From positions 1 to 11,056 of the forward strand of contig JAISJY010000157.1 of the NCBI GenBank assembly GCA_031261365.1: a DNA stretch of 11,056 nucleotides, written 5' to 3'. Below are positions 1 to 8,306 of this stretch, one piece after another. Origin of the DNA: Caryophanales bacterium (GTDB taxonomy: Bacteria > Bacillota_I > Bacilli_A > RFN20 > JAISJY01). The notes beneath the pieces are model-generated. The model ran no database searches. It worked only from the letters and a program-made list of their open reading frames with translations, and had not been told where the DNA came from. The stretch's first letter is position 1, and the number at the start of each line of letters is the position of its first letter. Made by a program: the position numbers and the translations under genes.

Positions 1-1279
1 AACTTCTATTAGGTCCACCAGAGTTATTTAAGTTATGATAAACAATGTAATGTGAATCTAAATCAGGTCCTAAAACAGTAGAGGAATGACCAACACCTTT
101 AACATCAACATCAGTAGTATTTAATAAAATAGGTAAATCTACTCCATAAGTGAAGGCATTTCTATCATAAATATTATTAGCTTGTGAATAAGAATAAGAA
201 ACTCTATAACCATCACTCGCGACATGATTACCTGTATAAGTTAAATAATAATAACCATCTCTTTTTAAGATATAAGAACCTTCAGTCCAACCACCTAAAT
301 TAGTATTATCTAAAGCCAAAGAAGCACTTCTAACACTTAACATATCATCCATTCTATGAATTCTAATATCACCACTATTGGCTCTAGTAAAATACATTTG
401 TTCATCATCATCAATTAAAACTGAACCATCAATAGATAAACCAAAATTATCAGTTGCTCTAATAAATGGACCTTCTGGAGCAGTAGCTGTGTAAACATAA
501 TGCCCTGAACCACCAGGAGAAGTATATAAGTAGAAAGTACCATTGTAATAATAAACTTCAGGAGCATAAGCGGCTCTAGAAGTGTAATCATCAAGACTAA
601 CAACATAGCCTTCTGGTAAACCTTCTGCTTGAACTTTACTCCAATTAATTAAATCAGCACTATGCCATGCTCTAATCCCATTTTCACTATCTAAGGTAGA
701 AGCATACAAATAATAAGTACCATTAAATCTCATAACAAACGGATCACCAATACCATAGCCATTCCATTGACCAGGAATAGTGCCGAGATTGCCTCCATAA
801 GCATGGAAGTCTTTGTTATTAAAATAAGAAACATCATAATCAGGTCTAGTCCAAACCGTTGAAGGAGTTGTATCAATAACTGTAACTGTGGCAGTTGCTA
901 CACCTTGAGAAGTGGTAACAGTAATAGTATAAGTACCTAAATCTTTATCAATAAACAAACTTTGTCCCAGAGTTAAAGTACCACCTTCATAAGTATAAGT
1001 AATTGTTGTTTGACCTTCTTTAACAGAAGTAATAGCCTCATTAAAGGTGTTCAAAGAAAAGTGAACATCATTAGGAGAATATTTATCAAAAGAAACAGTG
1101 CTAGGTGATAAAGTTGGTGTTTTATCAACATCACTAGCATAGGAAACTGAACTACTTATAACAGAAGAAGTAGTAGGACTACTACTATCAACTGAACTAC
1201 TACTTTCTGTTTTTTTACAACTAACTAATGTAAACAAGAATACAAGACTAAGAGCTAAAGTTTTTTTCATAATTTTCAT
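1..1279 (-). CDS. Secreted GH43-family glycoside hydrolase lipoprotein with X2-like module (3' end beyond the window)
   Basis: The reading frame runs off the left edge; 426 residues are visible. Residues 1-21 form a lipoprotein signal ending in lipobox LVSC, so Cys21 should be lipidated and the enzyme displayed outside the membrane. A Ser/Thr linker (25-48) follows. Residues 55-137 resemble the X2 (CBM_X2) Ig-like module, including FDKYSPNDV and a GTYTITVTT strand. From about 145 there is a five-bladed-propeller GH43 pattern: GIGDPFV with candidate catalytic base Asp179, YAPEVYYYNGTFYLY at 238-252, SIDGSVLID with candidate Asp284, WTEGSYILK with candidate acid Glu333, and GVGHSSTVLGPD with His398. 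GH43 enzymes cleave arabinan, xylan and related hemicelluloses; the exact substrate cannot be read here. The ATG at 1279 is preferred over that at 1270 because AAAGG lies 10 nt upstream of it. The gene sits 18 nt after the 1240-residue gene and is probably the last or a late member of the same operon. Confidence 0.9.
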   Translation of the reverse strand, partial: MKIMKKTLALSLVFLFTLVSCKKTESSSSVDSSSPTTSSVISSSVSYASDVDKTPTLSPSTVSFDKYSPNDVHFSLNTFNEAITSVKEGQTTITYTYEGGTLTLGQSLFIDKDLGTYTITVTTSQGVATATVTVIDTTPSTVWTRPDYDVSYFNNKDFHAYGGNLGTIPGQWNGYGIGDPFVMRFNGTYYLYASTLDSENGIRAWHSADLINWSKVQAEGLPEGYVVSLDDYTSRAAYAPEVYYYNGTFYLYTSPGGSGHYVYTATAPEGPFIRATDNFGLSIDGSVLIDDDEQMYFTRANSGDIRIHRMDDMLSVRSASLALDNTNLGGWTEGSYILKRDGYYYLTYTGNHVASDGYRVSYSYSQANNIYDRNAFTYGVDLPILLNTTDVDVKGVGHSSTVLGPDLDSHYIVYHNLNNSGGPNRS

Positions 1280-1289
1280 ATTGTCTTTT

Positions 1290-1294
1290 CCTTT
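1290..1294 (-). promoter_or_regulatory. Shine-Dalgarno site of the GH43 gene
   Basis: On the minus strand AAAGG is followed by 10 nt and then ATG at 1279. For the in-frame ATG at 1270 the spacing would be 19 nt, so this site decides the start. The preceding sequence TAAAAGAAAGGAAA also occurs after the stop codon of the second permease gene. Confidence 0.6.
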
Positions 1295-1297
1295 CTT

Positions 1298-4200
1298 TTA
1301 TAAACGGAATAGATTGCCTGAAGCACCTATTTGAACATATTGAGCTTCATTAGCAGCATCTATACCTGTGGAACTATTTCTAGTAAATCCATGCCATTGT
1401 GAATAGTAGGAATCTGTTAATGGAGCAGAGAAATAACAATCAAACCAAGGGTCATATAATTGATGATCCCCAGCGTTGTGTAAAGCCTCTCTTAAAGCAA
1501 AACCTATTTGTTGTTCACTAGTAATGCCTAAAGTTTCAAAACTTAAAGTTAAAGAGAAGGTTGTTAAGCCGTTTGCTCTGCTTATTTCCACAGAACCAAC
1601 TTCATCAGCTGTTCCAGCACTCCACCAAACATTATTGTTTCTCATATATACTTTACCATTACCTCTAATTTTATATAATCTATCAACATCCCAACCACCT
1701 GTCCGAGTATCATCAATATCTAAGTATAATAAGACTAACTCATCATTTGTAAATGTTCCTAAACCAGCAAAGTTGAAAGTAATCCCACTTCCATCTTTTG
1801 AAACACTTGCAAAAAATCTATCAGCATTCAAAGCGGTATTTTCAGCATCAGTTCCAAATTGAACACTATAATCGGCAAAATTAAAAGTATTATTTGTCGT
1901 GTTTTGATAAAGAATGTTATCCCGAGATAATCTAACATAATCATCACTTCTTTCAGGGGTAACAAATCTATCATTAGCAATTGATTGACCAGAATTAGTA
2001 AAGTTCCAACCATCCCAATCATTAGCCACACTTGACCATTGACCAATAGAGAAACCTATAACTTCACTTGGAGCTACAGCATACGCTTCACCTTTTTGTC
2101 CAAAGAAAGCATAAGGTAAACTAAATCTAACAGTTGTACTAGAACCAGGAACTCTAGAAACATTTAAAGTAGCCGTGGAGGTTTCGTTTTTAGGAGAAGC
2201 ACCCCAATCAACTATGCTCACAGCTCCTGTTGCATTTAAGTTAAATAAATAATCCCCATTACCTCGAGCCCCTGTAGTTGTTGTTTTGCTAGAAACGAAT
2301 AACTCTATTCTATCACCTGTAACGAAAACATCTTTACTAGATTGGAATCTAAACTCTAAAGCACTTATTCCTCTTGTAACATAACCAGAGAAAGCCGAGA
2401 AATTAGCACTCTTATTAGCAAATACTCCTAAAGAAGCTTCGGCTAGTTTTAAATCGACATTACCTAAATCATAATTAGCTCCATTAGTTAAACTAGTCAT
2501 TGGAACTAAAATGGTTTCAGTTTTATATTTACTCTTACTAATGTTAATAGTTAAATCTGTCATACCAACATTGGTAATAGAGAAAGTTCCATCAGCACCT
2601 GTTGTGGCTGTACCATTACCAACAACTTCAACTCCTGCTCCATTAATTAAACCATATAAACTTGTAACAGTTCCAGAAACAGAAACGATACCTGTTGATA
2701 ATAAGAAAGTTTCAACTACTTTTTCATTTCCTTCAGCATTCAAAACAGCTACTGAAATAGTTTTAAAACTAGGAGAATAACCACTTAATTCAACTGAAAC
2801 TCTAACTTCTTTTAAAGTAGGTACACCTGACATAGTGTAATGACCTTCAGCATCGGTAGTTGTTGTTTCAAGATAACCATCTGCACTTATTTCAACCACG
2901 GCATTTAGTAAAGGTGTTCCACTTGTATCAGTAACCGAACCACTAACTGTTACATATCTTAATGATAGAGAAACATCTAGGACTCTAGTTAAGGTATTAG
3001 CAAAATCAGCAGCTGGAATTATTTCACTTAAAGTAGTGTAACCGATAGCAGAGAAAGTAATCGTAATATCAGCTAAAGGTTTATCAACAACAATGGAATA
3101 TCTCCCACTTGAATTAGCCACTACTTGAGTAGCTCCAATTTTAACAACTGTACCACTAACTCCTGTATTTCCAGAGATAGTGACTTTAACAGCATTAGAA
3201 GTTGCTTTATAAATGTTATTTAAATAATCAATTCTCAAATAAGCTGTTGGGTCATTCGGTTCAATGAAACCATCAAAACCTAACCCATCCCAATCTAAAG
3301 AACCAGAAGTGTTATAACATTGAGCTCCACCTGAGAAACCAAACGGTTCCATTGGAGTCATATATAAGTAAGCATAAGGTACTTCAATATCTATAGTTGC
3401 TCCTAATTCAACATTTTCATTAAAGACTAAACCATAAGAAATACTTGAAGTATTATTGGTATGGAAAGTCGCATTAGCCGATTTATCAAAACCGATAGTA
3501 CCATTTCCAAAGAATTTTAAGCCGACTGCTTTATTTGTTCCTGTTACTCCACCTTGTAAATAGAGAATAACACTTTCAGGAGCTTCAAACTTAGTTGCTG
3601 TTGTAATATGGAATCTAACACCACCTAAAGCTCTGGTAATTTTAACATCAAATAAATTAATACCTCTGGCTCCACCAATAGCTACAGCTTGGCTATTATA
3701 AGCTAATGATAAATTAACTTCAGCAATATCAGTAGTCGCATTAACTTCAATATCTTCATGTGGAATATTAACAATTTCAGAGACATGCCCGGTTTTTGAT
3801 ATTCTTAAACTAATAGAACCAATAGCTGGAACATCAGCTATTTCAAAGTTACCACTAACATCGCTTGTTCCTGTGAATATTGTTCCAATAACTTCAACCA
3901 AAGCTCCTGAAACATTTCCATTAATAATATTAACAACCTTACCTGTTACTGTTGTTTTATCAGCCGTTGCTATTTCTATCATATCAGCTGTATGATTAAC
4001 AACTCCACCCTTACTTGCTCTTAATTCATCTCTTGTATAAACAATAGTAGTTGGGTAGAAACCTTCTTTAGTAACATCAAAGGTATAAGTTAATTCTGGG
4101 TCAACACTTGCAAAAACAAAGTAACCATTTGCATCTGTTGTTGTAACTAAACTACCTGTTTCAATACTAACACCTTCAACCGGTAATTGAGATAATTTAT

Positions 4201-5020
4201 TTAAGATAGTTCCTGTTATACTAGCGTTTGGCATTGGTAATTCATCTCTAGTTTTCAAAGTACCATCAGCTAAATAAGAAACATAATTATCTATAGTTTG
4301 AGGTTCAACTAATTTACCTCCATAAGTCCAACCATACCAATTCCAGTCAGTTATGACAACACTCCCTAAGCCAAATTTGTTAACTCTACCAAAACTAATC
4401 CCGATAGTGTCTTCTTTTTGAATATTAATTTGAGCATAAGGTATCATAACTTCAACAGCATAGCCAACATCATTAGCTTCAATGCCATCATTTAAGGTAC
4501 CGTCTAATTTAACTTCATAATCAATAAGCCCATTCCAGTTACCCCAATTAGAGCCAGAACCTTGCATAATTCTTGTTTTATTATGAATACCAAAGTTAAA
4601 TTGATAATCATCGCCTTGTGGTTTCAAACCACCATCATTTAAAGTGTCCAAGTATAATTCAATAGAATCACTTCTAGTAACTGAATCATCATTGGCATTT
4701 CCTTCTGTTAATAAACTTGTATCGGCTACATTAAAGAAAAAGAATAATGCTTTTTCTCCTCTATATGCCTTAACTTCAACAGTTGAATAAGTTGCTAGAA
4801 TGGGAGCGTTTATCCACTCTTCTTCATTAGCAATACCATCAATAGTCAATTCTGGAGCTTCATAGTTGCCCGGAAAATCAAATTGAGTATCACTAGGTGT
4901 CTTATTTTCAACATAGTCTTCATAATCAACAGCTACTGCTGGAATAATTACAGCAATAACTAATGCCAGTGGTGCTATGATAGATAGCAACAACTGCGTC
5001 AACAACTTTTTCTTTAACAT
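1298..5020 (-). CDS. Large secreted multi-module carbohydrate-binding protein (four CBM9/DOMON-like and five carboxypeptidase-regulatory-like domains)
   Basis: This 1240-residue protein has a basic start (MLKKK) and a hydrophobic stretch to about 30 with AVA as a likely signal peptidase I site; there is no lipobox. Module 1 (about 55-252) looks like CBM9: LTIDGIANEEEW near its start, then RSDSIELYLD. Residues 264-438 hold two Ig-like modules of the carboxypeptidase-regulatory type, with G(x)V...GA.VE...T...G.F repeats. A second sandwich (about 440-607), three more Ig-like modules (about 609-688, 689-775, 778-858), and two further sandwiches (about 860-1040, 1042-1240) follow. No catalytic motif, LPXTG signal or C-terminal membrane segment is visible, so it is probably released or held non-covalently. 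Its place between the ABC permeases and a GH43 enzyme suggests it holds a polysaccharide at the cell surface; that role is inferred. It starts 21 nt after the permease stop behind AAGGAAGG. A structural or adhesive role is the main alternative. Confidence 0.88.
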   Translation of the reverse strand: MLKKKLLTQLLLSIIAPLALVIAVIIPAVAVDYEDYVENKTPSDTQFDFPGNYEAPELTIDGIANEEEWINAPILATYSTVEVKAYRGEKALFFFFNVADTSLLTEGNANDDSVTRSDSIELYLDTLNDGGLKPQGDDYQFNFGIHNKTRIMQGSGSNWGNWNGLIDYEVKLDGTLNDGIEANDVGYAVEVMIPYAQINIQKEDTIGISFGRVNKFGLGSVVITDWNWYGWTYGGKLVEPQTIDNYVSYLADGTLKTRDELPMPNASITGTILNKLSQLPVEGVSIETGSLVTTTDANGYFVFASVDPELTYTFDVTKEGFYPTTIVYTRDELRASKGGVVNHTADMIEIATADKTTVTGKVVNIINGNVSGALVEVIGTIFTGTSDVSGNFEIADVPAIGSISLRISKTGHVSEIVNIPHEDIEVNATTDIAEVNLSLAYNSQAVAIGGARGINLFDVKITRALGGVRFHITTATKFEAPESVILYLQGGVTGTNKAVGLKFFGNGTIGFDKSANATFHTNNTSSISYGLVFNENVELGATIDIEVPYAYLYMTPMEPFGFSGGAQCYNTSGSLDWDGLGFDGFIEPNDPTAYLRIDYLNNIYKATSNAVKVTISGNTGVSGTVVKIGATQVVANSSGRYSIVVDKPLADITITFSAIGYTTLSEIIPAADFANTLTRVLDVSLSLRYVTVSGSVTDTSGTPLLNAVVEISADGYLETTTTDAEGHYTMSGVPTLKEVRVSVELSGYSPSFKTISVAVLNAEGNEKVVETFLLSTGIVSVSGTVTSLYGLINGAGVEVVGNGTATTGADGTFSITNVGMTDLTINISKSKYKTETILVPMTSLTNGANYDLGNVDLKLAEASLGVFANKSANFSAFSGYVTRGISALEFRFQSSKDVFVTGDRIELFVSSKTTTTGARGNGDYLFNLNATGAVSIVDWGASPKNETSTATLNVSRVPGSSTTVRFSLPYAFFGQKGEAYAVAPSEVIGFSIGQWSSVANDWDGWNFTNSGQSIANDRFVTPERSDDYVRLSRDNILYQNTTNNTFNFADYSVQFGTDAENTALNADRFFASVSKDGSGITFNFAGLGTFTNDELVLLYLDIDDTRTGGWDVDRLYKIRGNGKVYMRNNNVWWSAGTADEVGSVEISRANGLTTFSLTLSFETLGITSEQQIGFALREALHNAGDHQLYDPWFDCYFSAPLTDSYYSQWHGFTRNSSTGIDAANEAQYVQIGASGNLFRL

Positions 5021-5024
5021 TTTT

Positions 5025-5035
5025 CCTTCCTTTCC
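5025..5035 (-). promoter_or_regulatory. Purine-rich Shine-Dalgarno site of the 1240-residue gene
   Basis: The minus strand reads GGAAAGGAAGG four bases before the ATG at 5020, giving several overlapping ways to pair with the 16S rRNA tail. It directly follows the TAA of the second permease, which fits co-translation from one operon mRNA. Confidence 0.6.
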
Positions 5036-5041
5036 TTTCTT

Positions 5042-5902
5042 TTAACCCTTTAAGCCGGTTATAGCAATGCTTTCAACAAAATACTTTTGGAAAAATAAAT
5101 ATAAAACTAAGATTGGTAAACTAGAAACAACTGCTCCTGCCATTATCCTTGGTAGTCCGACAACGCCCCCACCTACTTCACTTGATAATTTTGCTAACAT
5201 TGGTTGTAATGTTTGAGTATTGAAGTTTGTTAAATAAATAGACGGTCCAAAGAAATCATTCCAAATGCCGGTAAACCAAAAGACGACTTGGACGGCAATA
5301 GCTGGCATAATTAAAGGAAACATTATTTGAAAGAAGATTCTTAAATAACCTGCTCCATCTATTTTAGCGGCCTCTATTAATTCAGTTGGTATGCCTTTTA
5401 AATATTGAATAAAGAAAAACATCATAATGACATTACCGAATAAACCAGGCAGTATTAAAGGCCATAAGGTGTTATACATATGTAAAGCATAGAAAACTCT
5501 AAATTGTGGTAACATTAAAGCCGCATAAGGTATCATGGTTCCACTTAATAAAAGTAATAAGAAGAAGTTTTTAAATGGTAATCTTAATTTAGAAAAAGAA
5601 AAAGCAGCTAAAGCAGAAACTAAAGTTCCAATTGGAATAACTGTTATTTCTATAAGCATTGTTTTGCCCACACCTTTTAAAAATGGCACAGCTTTAAATA
5701 AGTCTTGATAATTAATCCACATGGCTTTTTCAGGGAATAATTTTAAAGTGGTAGTGTCCATAGCTTCCAAACCTGTTTTAAGAGAAGTGAATATCATCCA
5801 AACATAAGGGAAAATCATAATAAAAGATAGAGCAATTAAAATAATATAAACTACTGTTTTAAAAGATATTCCTCCGACTTTTCTCATAGTTTCAGTTCTC
5901 AT
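5042..5902 (-). CDS. Carbohydrate ABC transporter permease, MalG type
   Basis: This 286-residue protein is the second membrane subunit of a type I sugar importer (CUT1-like). Hydrophobic segments are visible near 15-40, 83-102, 112-132, 143-168, 192-215 and 255-272, matching the usual six helices. The cytoplasmic EAA loop, which docks on the ATPase, is clear at 177-185 (EAAKIDGAG). The C-terminus (QKYFVESIAITGLKG) is typical of MalG/AraQ-like permeases. FTSLKTG after helix 1 also fits the family. The start at ATG 5902 has AGGTGG four bases upstream and overlaps the end of the first permease gene by 11 nt, indicating translational coupling. The substrate cannot be read from the permease; the neighbouring GH43 enzyme suggests plant-type oligosaccharides. 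Confidence 0.95.
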   Translation of the reverse strand: MRTETMRKVGGISFKTVVYIILIALSFIMIFPYVWMIFTSLKTGLEAMDTTTLKLFPEKAMWINYQDLFKAVPFLKGVGKTMLIEITVIPIGTLVSALAAFSFSKLRLPFKNFFLLLLLSGTMIPYAALMLPQFRVFYALHMYNTLWPLILPGLFGNVIMMFFFIQYLKGIPTELIEAAKIDGAGYLRIFFQIMFPLIMPAIAVQVVFWFTGIWNDFFGPSIYLTNFNTQTLQPMLAKLSSEVGGGVVGLPRIMAGAVVSSLPILVLYLFFQKYFVESIAITGLKG

Positions 5903-6782
5903 AAACCCACCTATTGGAAAACTTAAAATTAATTACAGTTATAATCATGACAACGATTGATAATAAAATAGATGCCGAAGAAGCTAAACCGTATCTGGCT
6001 TGGTGAATACCTCTTTCCCAAATAAAATAAACAATAGTTTGAGCCCCAGGATCACCTTGGGCAAAGACTTGACTATCGGCATAGGACTGTAAGCCGTTAA
6101 TTAAACCTGTTACTAATAAGTAAAAAGTGACAGGAGTTAGCAAAGGTAAAGTAACATGAAAGAACTTTTGAACATCACTAGCTCCATCAATATCAGCAGC
6201 TTCATATAAAGAAGGAGCAATACCTTGCATACCAGCTAAATATAGTAACATAGTACCACCTAAACCATTCCAAACACCTTTAATAATGATGGCAACTTTA
6301 ATCAAGATAGGATTACTTAACCAATAAACATCTTTACCAAAAAGAAATCTCACGACCCCATATTCATTGTTAAAGATATATCTCCAAATAATATTAATAG
6401 CCACAGCTCCAGAAATAGCAGGGAAATAAAATAAAACTCTAAAAAACTTCTTTCCTTTGATTTTCTTACTATTTAAGAATGTTGCTAAAATAACACCAAA
6501 GACCATTCCTATTGGCATACCTATCAATAAAAACAAAGTATTTAAAACAGAAGTCCAAAAAGCCTTTTTAAATATTTGGTGTGTAAATAAATCACTGTAA
6601 TTCTTAAAACCGACAAACTTTATATCTCTAATACCATCATAATTAGTAAAAGATAAAACTCCGGTGGCAATAATAGAAAAAACTGTAAATAATAGAAAAC
6701 CTATTAAAGGCAGAGCAATAAATAATATTGCTACTAACTTTTCTTTTTTAAAGAGAGAAGATTTTACAGTTACTTTTTCCAT
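5892..6782 (-). CDS. Carbohydrate ABC transporter permease, MalF/UgpA type
   Basis: This 296-residue protein is the first membrane subunit of the importer. An N-terminal cytoplasmic basic segment is followed by a helix at about 17-40, then SFTNYDG and FVGFKNYSDLF, both hallmarks of this family. Further helices lie near 77-102, 115-137, 160-182, 212-232 and 266-286. The EAA loop is at 193-201 (YEAADIDGA). It ends with RWVYEN at normal family length on a TGA stop, which supports TGA being a true stop codon here. The gene begins only 2 nt after the stop of the binding-protein gene. No close Shine-Dalgarno precedes its ATG; the nearest AGGAG is 19 nt away inside the upstream gene, so initiation probably depends on coupling. 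Confidence 0.95.
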   Translation of the reverse strand: MEKVTVKSSLFKKEKLVAILFIALPLIGFLLFTVFSIIATGVLSFTNYDGIRDIKFVGFKNYSDLFTHQIFKKAFWTSVLNTLFLLIGMPIGMVFGVILATFLNSKKIKGKKFFRVLFYFPAISGAVAINIIWRYIFNNEYGVVRFLFGKDVYWLSNPILIKVAIIIKGVWNGLGGTMLLYLAGMQGIAPSLYEAADIDGASDVQKFFHVTLPLLTPVTFYLLVTGLINGLQSYADSQVFAQGDPGAQTIVYFIWERGIHQARYGLASSASILLSIVVMIITVINFKFSNRWVYEN

Positions 6783-6784
6783 TT

Positions 6785-8248
6785 TTAATATTGTCTATAT
6801 TCTCCTATCATTTCTTCTAAAGCAAATTGGAAGTCAGAAGATAATCTATTCATTGTTTGTTGAGCAGTTTCTTGACCTGACCATAACTTTTCTAAACCTG
6901 CCAAGAAGTCATCATACCACTCCGAACGGTAGGTATAATATCTACTTCTAGCTTTGCCATGAACTAAGTCGTTTTCATCTTTAAAACCATCAATAGTATC
7001 AACAAAGACACTTCTATTGCTTGGATTTTCTTTTCTAAGTAAAAAGGCTTCATCACTCATATTGTTAGGTTTGTTAATAGCCGTGAAAACAGGATTATGA
7101 ATGTATTCATTATAAGCCATTTCAGTTATATTAGGAACTTGTTGCCCTAAATCATAAAATTGTCTTTGGGCTTGTTCATTGTAACAAAGGTATTTTGCTA
7201 ATAATAAAGCAGCATCAGGTGATTTAGTGTTTTTAGATAAAGAATAACTCATTGAACCGACCCAAGCTGTTGAACTAGAATTACTAGCAGGACCATAAGG
7301 GACAGGGTAAACATCAAACTCAAAAGATGTACTAGGCCAAAAAGCTGCTAAATCCCAAGGACCAGCAAAAGAGAAAATAGATTTTCCAGTGAAAAACCTT
7401 TGATAACCATTGGTTGTTTTTTGTTGGTCAGCATTAGGCATAATATGATGTTGTAAAGTTAAATCTGCTATCCACTGCATTGCTTGAACAAAGTTTGGAC
7501 TTGTAATAGTTTGTTGAGATTGGTCAGCATTAAAGAAATCAGCATTATTAGAATAAACAGCGGCTTCAATTTCATAATGGGTAACTCCAAAGATATCATC
7601 ATTTGGATTAGTATCTAGTTTTTTAAGTAAGGTTGTAAATTGGTTCCAAGACATTGGAACATCAGGGTCAATAATACTTAACTCTTGCTCTGTTACACCT
7701 TTTTCATTTGCTAATTGTTTAAGTAAAGTCTTATTACAAACTAAAGTAAAAGGTCCTAAGTCTTTCGGAATACCATACAAACCAGCCTCAGCACTTTCGC
7801 CTAAAGTGGTGGCATTTCTATCATAGTAATATTTATCAACCGCTTCAGGCCATAATTGCCCTAACTCTTCTTCTGAAAAAGCACCTCGCATATTTAAAAG
7901 TTTGCCGGTATCTGCCCAATATAAGAACTCAGTATCAGGCATATAGAAAATATCTGGTAGATTATTAGCTCTATTCCTTAAATTAGTCATATAAGAAGAA
8001 GCATTATCAGCATTATAAGAGACAGCAATATTTGGGTATTCCAACATAAAAGCATTTATTAAGGTTTGATAATTCTTTATTTCTGCTTCATCACCCCAAC
8101 CATAGAACTCTACCGAATAGTTTTGAGCTTCATCTAAACTAGAAACTGTAAAAGATGATTCACTAACAAAGGGACGGGATTGTTCACCTGAACCTTGACA
8201 GCCTACTAAGACTAACCCTGTAAGTAGTAACATATATATTTTTTTCAT
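6785..8248 (-). CDS. Extracellular sugar-binding lipoprotein of an ABC importer (solute-binding protein family 1)
   Basis: The 487-residue product starts with a lipoprotein signal (MKKIYMLLLTGLVLVGC) whose Cys17 is the expected lipidation site, placing it on the outer face of the membrane. The mature part matches family 1 sugar-binding proteins: WGDEAEIKNYQTLINAF near 51-67, a YPNIAV strand, LPDIFYMPDT near 97-106, GLYGIPKDLGPFTLVCNKTLL at 156-176, SWNQF at 200-204, and FAGPWDLAAF near 294-303. It would capture an oligosaccharide and hand it to the two downstream permeases. It is the first gene of the operon, reading away from the AraC-type regulator. The ATG at 8248 has a perfect AGGAGG, but only 3 nt away; the next ATG is codon 6 and would remove the basic signal residues, so the first is kept. 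Confidence 0.93.
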   Translation of the reverse strand: MKKIYMLLLTGLVLVGCQGSGEQSRPFVSESSFTVSSLDEAQNYSVEFYGWGDEAEIKNYQTLINAFMLEYPNIAVSYNADNASSYMTNLRNRANNLPDIFYMPDTEFLYWADTGKLLNMRGAFSEEELGQLWPEAVDKYYYDRNATTLGESAEAGLYGIPKDLGPFTLVCNKTLLKQLANEKGVTEQELSIIDPDVPMSWNQFTTLLKKLDTNPNDDIFGVTHYEIEAAVYSNNADFFNADQSQQTITSPNFVQAMQWIADLTLQHHIMPNADQQKTTNGYQRFFTGKSIFSFAGPWDLAAFWPSTSFEFDVYPVPYGPASNSSSTAWVGSMSYSLSKNTKSPDAALLLAKYLCYNEQAQRQFYDLGQQVPNITEMAYNEYIHNPVFTAINKPNNMSDEAFLLRKENPSNRSVFVDTIDGFKDENDLVHGKARSRYYTYRSEWYDDFLAGLEKLWSGQETAQQTMNRLSSDFQFALEEMIGEYRQY

Positions 8249-8250
8249 AT

Positions 8251-8256
8251 TCCTCC
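8251..8256 (-). promoter_or_regulatory. Shine-Dalgarno AGGAGG of the binding-protein gene
   Basis: A perfect AGGAGG lies only 3 nt before ATG 8248, shorter than the usual 5-9 nt. The ATG at codon 6 would be 18 nt away, which is too far, so the first ATG remains the better start. Confidence 0.6.
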
Positions 8257-8278
8257 TAAAAAAATTATTATTTTAACT

Positions 8279-8306
8279 TTGATAAATCTATTGTATGATA
8301 TGTCAA
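8279..8306 (-). promoter_or_regulatory. Predicted promoter of the carbohydrate-uptake operon
   Basis: On the minus strand a perfect TTGACA (-35, 8306..8301) is followed after 16 nt by TATCAA (-10, 8284..8279), which matches TATAAT at four of six positions. The start of transcription would fall near 8272, leaving a leader of about 24 nt before ATG 8248. The weak -10 box and the TATGATW repeats at and upstream of the -35 box are what one expects of an activator-dependent promoter, although this is inferred. Confidence 0.55.

Noticed and set aside
415..606. Minus-strand open frame of 63 codons
   Set aside because: It is in another frame of the GH43 coding region, whose catalytic motifs are continuous through this stretch; its leucine-rich product is typical of a shadow.
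1476..1862. Plus-strand open frame of 128 codons
   Set aside because: It lies fully inside the 1240-residue gene on the other strand, has no Shine-Dalgarno site and encodes a low-complexity product; it is a shadow frame.
6664..6951. Plus-strand open frame of 95 codons across the junction of binding-protein and permease genes
   Set aside because: Both genes on the opposite strand are well supported here and the frame has no family resemblance or ribosome site.
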